8,081 nucleotides of DNA from an uncultured Bacteriovorax sp. (GTDB lineage: Bacteria; Bdellovibrionota; Bacteriovoracia; Bacteriovoracales; Bacteriovoracaceae): assembly GCA_943914745.1 (NCBI GenBank), contig CALUDF010000130.1, positions 1 to 8,081 of the forward strand, written 5' to 3'. Shown here one piece after another: positions 5,465 through 8,081 of the stretch. The position numbers were made by a program, and so were the translations under genes. The notes below the pieces were generated by a model that saw only the letters and a list, made by a program, of their open reading frames with translations, was not told where the DNA came from and searched no databases. How positions within the stretch are numbered: the first letter of the stretch is position 1; each line of letters starts with the position of its first letter.

Positions 5465-6519
5465 TTTTTATTAATGGCCTTGATCACTTTCAATGTCGTT
5501 GTCGACACGTTTAATTTGGCATCGTTGGTTTTAAATTCGTACTCGACGTCAATCTTCTTGGTCATCTTCTCAAATTCTTCCAGAGATGTTTCCAGGATGT
5601 AATTTTGAATGTTGTACTTGGTGATTCCCGTTTTAATCATCGGGAATTTTTCAAAGTCTTTTTTGATCTTTAAATGAGGGTACTGCTTAAGAGTCTCATC
5701 ATTGGTTTCCAGGATGAAAGTTGGAACTTCCCATTGGCCAGAAAGCCACTCACGCGCACCTTTTTGATAAACCAAAACTTTTTTCTTATCAGTGACGACT
5801 ACTCTCAAGAGCTTAATGAATAAATCCTCACTCTCTTTTTTCTCACCTTCTCTTGGGAAGGCAAGTGGATCACCGCTCAGTCTCGCCTTGCAAGCACTGC
5901 TCAGCGGACAAATCATGCACGAGGCTTTTCTCGCCTGACAAATAATCCTTCCTAAATCCATGAACGCTTCATTGAGCGCGCGGGCAGACAGTCCATCCAT
6001 CTCAGCAAGAATTCTTTTATGTTCAAAATCATTCCAGAGTTTCTTTTGAAGCTTTGGACCTTTCTCTACGTCCACACCATAAAAGCGAGCAAGCACCCTT
6101 TCTAAGTTGGCATCAACAGCGAGGGCCTTTTTATCCGCTCCAATTCCTACGATGGCATTAGCGGTGTAAGGACCGATTCCTTTGAGCTCCATGAGCTCAT
6201 CAAGTTTTGTTGGGATTTTTCCATCATGCTTATCGACAATCTGGATGGCGAGGTTGCGAAGATTTCTGGCGCGGCGGTAATAACCCAGGCCTTTCCATGA
6301 AATGCAGACCTGCTCTTCTGTCGTATCCGCAAGAGACTCAATCGTGGGATACTCTCCTAAAAATCTCTCGAAGTGATTAAGAACAGTCCCGACCGTCGTC
6401 TGCTGAAGCATGATTTCAGAGACCAGGGTCTTATAAAGAGTTCTCTTTTCTCTCCAGGGTAAGTGGGAGTATTGGTGCTTGGACCATTCAATGAGGTTGG
6501 AAAAAAGTGTATGTGCCAT
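5449..6519 (-). CDS. mutY: A/G-specific adenine DNA glycosylase
   Basis: MutY removes adenine mispaired with 8-oxoguanine or guanine in base-excision repair. Numbered from the ATG at 6519 (356 aa), catalytic Glu35 lies in SEIMLQQTT. The helix-hairpin-helix is KGIGPYTANAI (113-123), with Tyr where Nth has its catalytic Lys. Asp136 is in VDANLERVLAR. The 4Fe-4S cluster is Cys194-x6-Cys201-x2-Cys204-x5-Cys210. A C-terminal NUDIX-like 8-oxoG recognition domain follows from about 230. The recognition loop reads Ile299-Thr300-Lys301 where E. coli has Phe-Ser-His. The ATG shares its A with the upstream gene's TAA (TAATG), a classic coupled start; an in-frame GTG at 6528 would add three residues. The 3' end overlaps the end of rnpB on the other strand. 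Confidence 0.94.
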   Translation of the reverse strand: MAHTLFSNLIEWSKHQYSHLPWREKRTLYKTLVSEIMLQQTTVGTVLNHFERFLGEYPTIESLADTTEEQVCISWKGLGYYRRARNLRNLAIQIVDKHDGKIPTKLDELMELKGIGPYTANAIVGIGADKKALAVDANLERVLARFYGVDVEKGPKLQKKLWNDFEHKRILAEMDGLSARALNEAFMDLGRIICQARKASCMICPLSSACKARLSGDPLAFPREGEKKESEDLFIKLLRVVVTDKKKVLVYQKGAREWLSGQWEVPTFILETNDETLKQYPHLKIKKDFEKFPMIKTGITKYNIQNYILETSLEEFEKMTKKIDVEYEFKTNDAKLNVSTTTLKVIKAINKNREKV

Positions 6520-7319
6520 TAACGACACATTTTAGTAAAATCTTTTGCATAGTCAACGAGATCATCACTGGTAAATGCTTTTACGCCGTCACCAGTCATT
6601 TTAGCCCCATTGCTTTCTAGGAATTCGCGCATCTCGACCGACATTTCATCAATGTCAGTGACAATCAGAAGATGTTTTGCCTTAGAGTCCTTCATCCAAC
6701 CAAGAAGTCTTTTTTGGTCATTTGTTCCATAAGACATGCACACACTGGAGAAATCCCCCACTTCTTTTATGGACGTATTATAGACAGAAGCGCGCACCTT
6801 GCTCTTGCATCCTTTCATGACCGCTTCCATGAACGATCTTCTGGCACAACGGTCCGGCGCACGGTTATAGTCCACTGACTTAAGGGAAGATGAGATATCA
6901 AACCAGATCTCAATTTCCGCAGGAGCGGTGTCGCCCTTTTCTTTTCCACAAAAAATATCGAAGTAGTTATTCTTGTCACAATTGATGAGACTCGTTTCAA
7001 GAGCGTTGAATGTTTTAAGCTCAGCTTTCTTGTCTTCGGCCACTTCCTTCAAGGCTTCCGCTGATGGAGGCGTCTCTACCTTCTTTTCAATGTAGCCCAA
7101 TTGTGGATGAAAACATCCATCTCCCATCGGGACACAATTCGGGTCGTTGTTTTGAGCAAGGTGAGCTGAGAGAGGAATTGATTGTTTTTTATCAAGGAGC
7201 TCTAGAATCATAGAAACTTTTTTTGGTGAAAGAAAAATCATTTCAATCTTTTTAGGAGTCGCCCATGATATGGCCGGAACGACACAGATAAGTGCGATGA
7301 TTTTTCGAATCGTGATCAT
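6519..7319 (-). CDS. exported VWA-fold protein with MIDAS-like motif, function unknown
   Basis: The 266-residue product has a Sec signal peptide (basic start, hydrophobic 6-18, cleavage after AISWA at 20). The mature part has eight cysteines (62, 69, 114, 124, 158, 171, 194, 265), an even number that suits disulfides in the periplasm. From about 134 the pattern matches a von Willebrand factor A fold: strand EIEIWF, then Asp141-x-Ser143-x-Ser145 (DISSS), Thr199 in YGTND, and Asp222 after strand LLIVTD. These are the DxSxS...T...D ligands of a metal-ion-dependent adhesion site. Residues 80-110 look like a charged linker. I do not recognise a named family; a ligand-binding or adhesion role is what the fold allows, no more. 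It starts with ATG overlapping the regulator's stop (ATGA) and ends TAATG into mutY, so all three proteins are probably made together. Confidence 0.8.
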   Translation of the reverse strand: MITIRKIIALICVVPAISWATPKKIEMIFLSPKKVSMILELLDKKQSIPLSAHLAQNNDPNCVPMGDGCFHPQLGYIEKKVETPPSAEALKEVAEDKKAELKTFNALETSLINCDKNNYFDIFCGKEKGDTAPAEIEIWFDISSSLKSVDYNRAPDRCARRSFMEAVMKGCKSKVRASVYNTSIKEVGDFSSVCMSYGTNDQKRLLGWMKDSKAKHLLIVTDIDEMSVEMREFLESNGAKMTGDGVKAFTSDDLVDYAKDFTKMCR

Positions 7320-7939
7320 ATATCCATTCCCTTCATCTTGAAGTACTGGAACATGTTGTTGCCGACATCTACAATGAGGTCGCGCTCTTCCAGCTTCAGG
7401 TTTAAGAACTCCGTCATAAAAGCTCTCTGGCGGGGTGTGAGGCTCTCGAGTTTTTCTCTGATACTCTTATCAGATCGATCCTTCGGAGTGCTTTTATCCT
7501 CCTTTAAGATGTCTCTGGCCGTCTCCCTTGTCGTCTCTCTTCTATCTTCATCCGCAACCCTTCTTTCAGTTGTTGCCGTATGATTGATATTCTTCTGTGC
7601 CCCGGCGCCGGGAGCTGAGTCCGTAAGCTCTGAAGCATCAATGTTATCTTCAGAGAGCTCGTCCTTATAAAACTTCACCAGCCTTATAAAACGATCAGCA
7701 AAGTCCTCTTCGACAAAATCAATCATCTCATGGAGGGGAATGTTGAGTTTCGCGGTGATTTTAGCAATTAGCTGAGGGTTTAATTCTGTTGTCTTCTGCG
7801 AGAGAAACCTACTCATAGTAGAGATCCCCACATCAGTCTGCTCTGCGAGCTCTTTTTGCGACATTGGCCCACGCATCTGCATATATTTCCTGACGACGCC
7901 CAGGAACATCTCAATTTTACTGCGTCTGAATTCTGCCAT
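7316..7939 (-). CDS. Xre-like helix-turn-helix transcriptional regulator
   Basis: The 207-residue cytoplasmic protein has three parts. Residues 8-75 form a Cro/CI-type DNA-binding domain: MSQKELAEQTDVG is helix-turn-helix helix 1 and turn, ISTMSRFLSQK the recognition helix, and the following NPQLIAKITAKLNIPLHEMI the closing helices. Residues about 95-160 are a polar, acidic/basic linker rich in Glu, Asp, Arg and Thr, probably disordered. Residues 162-207 form a small helical C-terminal domain (LESLTPRQRAFMTEFLNLKLEERDLIVDVG..., quoted only to mark its start and end), perhaps for oligomerisation. AAGGGG lies 8 nt before the ATG at 7939. It is the first gene of the coupled regulator-VWA-mutY operon, and dyad and direct-repeat elements upstream suggest autoregulation. 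The target and signal are unknown. Confidence 0.85.
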   Translation of the reverse strand: MAEFRRSKIEMFLGVVRKYMQMRGPMSQKELAEQTDVGISTMSRFLSQKTTELNPQLIAKITAKLNIPLHEMIDFVEEDFADRFIRLVKFYKDELSEDNIDASELTDSAPGAGAQKNINHTATTERRVADEDRRETTRETARDILKEDKSTPKDRSDKSIREKLESLTPRQRAFMTEFLNLKLEERDLIVDVGNNMFQYFKMKGMDI

Positions 7940-7958
7940 GCAATTTTCCCCTTTTCTA

Positions 7959-7977
7959 AATGCTCAAAAGCATTATC
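7959..7977 (-). promoter_or_regulatory. dyad overlapping a -10-like element upstream of the regulator
   Basis: AATGCT (7959-7964) and AGCATT (7969-7974) are exact inverted repeats around four bases. On the minus strand the dyad overlaps GATAAT (7977 to 7972), a 5/6 match to a -10 hexamer; initiation near 7965 would leave a leader of about 25 nt with the AAGGGG ribosome binding site. I see no good -35 at 16-18 bp. Dyads of this size over a -10 are common operators of Xre-type repressors, so autoregulation is the natural inference. Confidence 0.45.
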
Positions 7978-8022
7978 GGATTGCAAAATAATTTCTTGAT
8001 GCAATTTAATTACTTGACGCAA
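7969..8022. repeat. three tandem 18-bp repeats, third degenerate
   Basis: Units at 8005-8022, 7987-8004 and 7969-7986 each end in GCAA on the plus strand (TTGC on the minus strand) and are exactly in register at 18 bp. The first two match at 14 of 18 positions (core CTTGA-[CT]-GCAA); the third matches the second at about 10 of 18, mostly in the terminal TTGCAA part. They lie between the regulator's dyad and the rightward promoter, whose -35 is inside the first unit. Regulator binding sites are a plausible reading. On the minus strand the region is also an open frame, so coding sequence is an alternative. Confidence 0.45.
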
Positions 8023-8042
8023 TTGGTCTATTTTGGTATTCT
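8014..8042 (+). promoter_or_regulatory. predicted rightward sigma70-type promoter
   Basis: TTGACG (8014-8019, 5/6) and TATTCT (8037-8042, 4/6) are separated by 17 bp. Initiation near 8049-8050 would drive a transcript leaving the window on the right, divergent from the regulator operon. No start codon for a rightward gene is seen before the edge. Confidence 0.5.
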
Positions 8043-8055
8043 TGGAGCAAGAAAA

Positions 8056-8071
8056 GAACGAGAAATCGTTC
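8056..8071 (+). other. GAAA-tetraloop hairpin near the 5' end of the predicted rightward transcript
   Basis: GAACGA (8056-8061), GAAA, TCGTTC (8066-8071) is a perfect 6-bp stem closed by a GNRA-type tetraloop. It begins about six bases after the start predicted from the promoter at 8014-8042. It could protect a 5' end, be the first stem of a small RNA or leader, or be chance. Both arms and loop are visible; the role is open because the window ends at 8081. Confidence 0.4.
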
Positions 8072-8081
8072 AAACCAAGAG

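Noticed and set aside
5494..5517. TGTCG-TTGT-CGACA hairpin followed by a T-rich stretch, as a terminator for rnpB
   Set aside because: The stem is only 5 bp, the T tract is interrupted and begins after CG, and it lies inside mutY coding sequence; the T run at 5465-5469 after P1 is an equally good end.
6519..6528. GTG at 6528 as the mutY start
   Set aside because: The ATG at 6519 forms a TAATG junction with the preceding gene, typical of coupled starts, and the extra three residues are not part of the conserved N-terminus.
1..8081. CRISPR array, tRNA genes, insertion sequences, phage or defence genes
   Set aside because: No regularly spaced repeats of CRISPR type, no tRNA TPsiC-like arm in a cloverleaf context, no transposase or terminal inverted repeats, and no defence domains were seen on either strand.

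Overview
The window looks like chromosome of a moderately low-GC Gram-negative bacterium. I lean towards the Bdellovibrio-and-like-organisms, Bacteriovorax/Peredibacter side, because of the gene content and protein style: a COG1579 coiled-coil/zinc-ribbon gene, a lytic transglycosylase and rnpB in a row, secreted Cys-rich proteins, and a Xre-type regulator with a long charged linker. That placement is inference. I see no insertion sequences, prophage, CRISPR, tRNA or rRNA genes.

Positions 1-3454, leftward. This is a shikimate-pathway operon transcribed aroC > aroB > aroA > a small secreted protein that runs off the left edge. Spacing is tight: 19 bp between aroC and aroB, a 26-bp aroB/aroA overlap, and 17 bp between the aroA stop and the next start codon, most of it filled by a perfect palindrome carrying the ribosome binding site. 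AroB makes 3-dehydroquinate, AroA makes EPSP, and AroC converts EPSP to chorismate.

Positions 3440-5464, rightward. A divergent promoter pair at 3444-3493 appears to share one -10 region between aroC (left) and a coiled-coil/C4 zinc-ribbon gene of the COG1579/FlgZ-like family (right). Next come a secreted SLT-type lytic transglycosylase and a type A RNase P RNA (rnpB), which has a clear sigma70-type promoter and a reduced P12 region.

Positions 5449-7939, leftward. A three-gene, translationally coupled operon runs Xre-like regulator > exported VWA-fold protein with a complete MIDAS-like set > mutY. The junctions are ATGA (4 bp shared) and TAATG (1 bp shared). The 3' end of mutY overlaps the 3' end of rnpB in antisense.

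Positions 7940-8081. A compact control region upstream of the regulator holds a ribosome binding site, a dyad over a -10-like element, 18-bp tandem repeats and a rightward promoter followed by a GAAA-capped hairpin. The divergent gene or RNA it would serve lies beyond the right edge. The most notable points are the shared-core divergent promoter with its near-leaderless aroC transcript, the slimmed RNase P RNA, the coupling of mutY to an exported VWA protein and a regulator, and the dense control region at the right edge.
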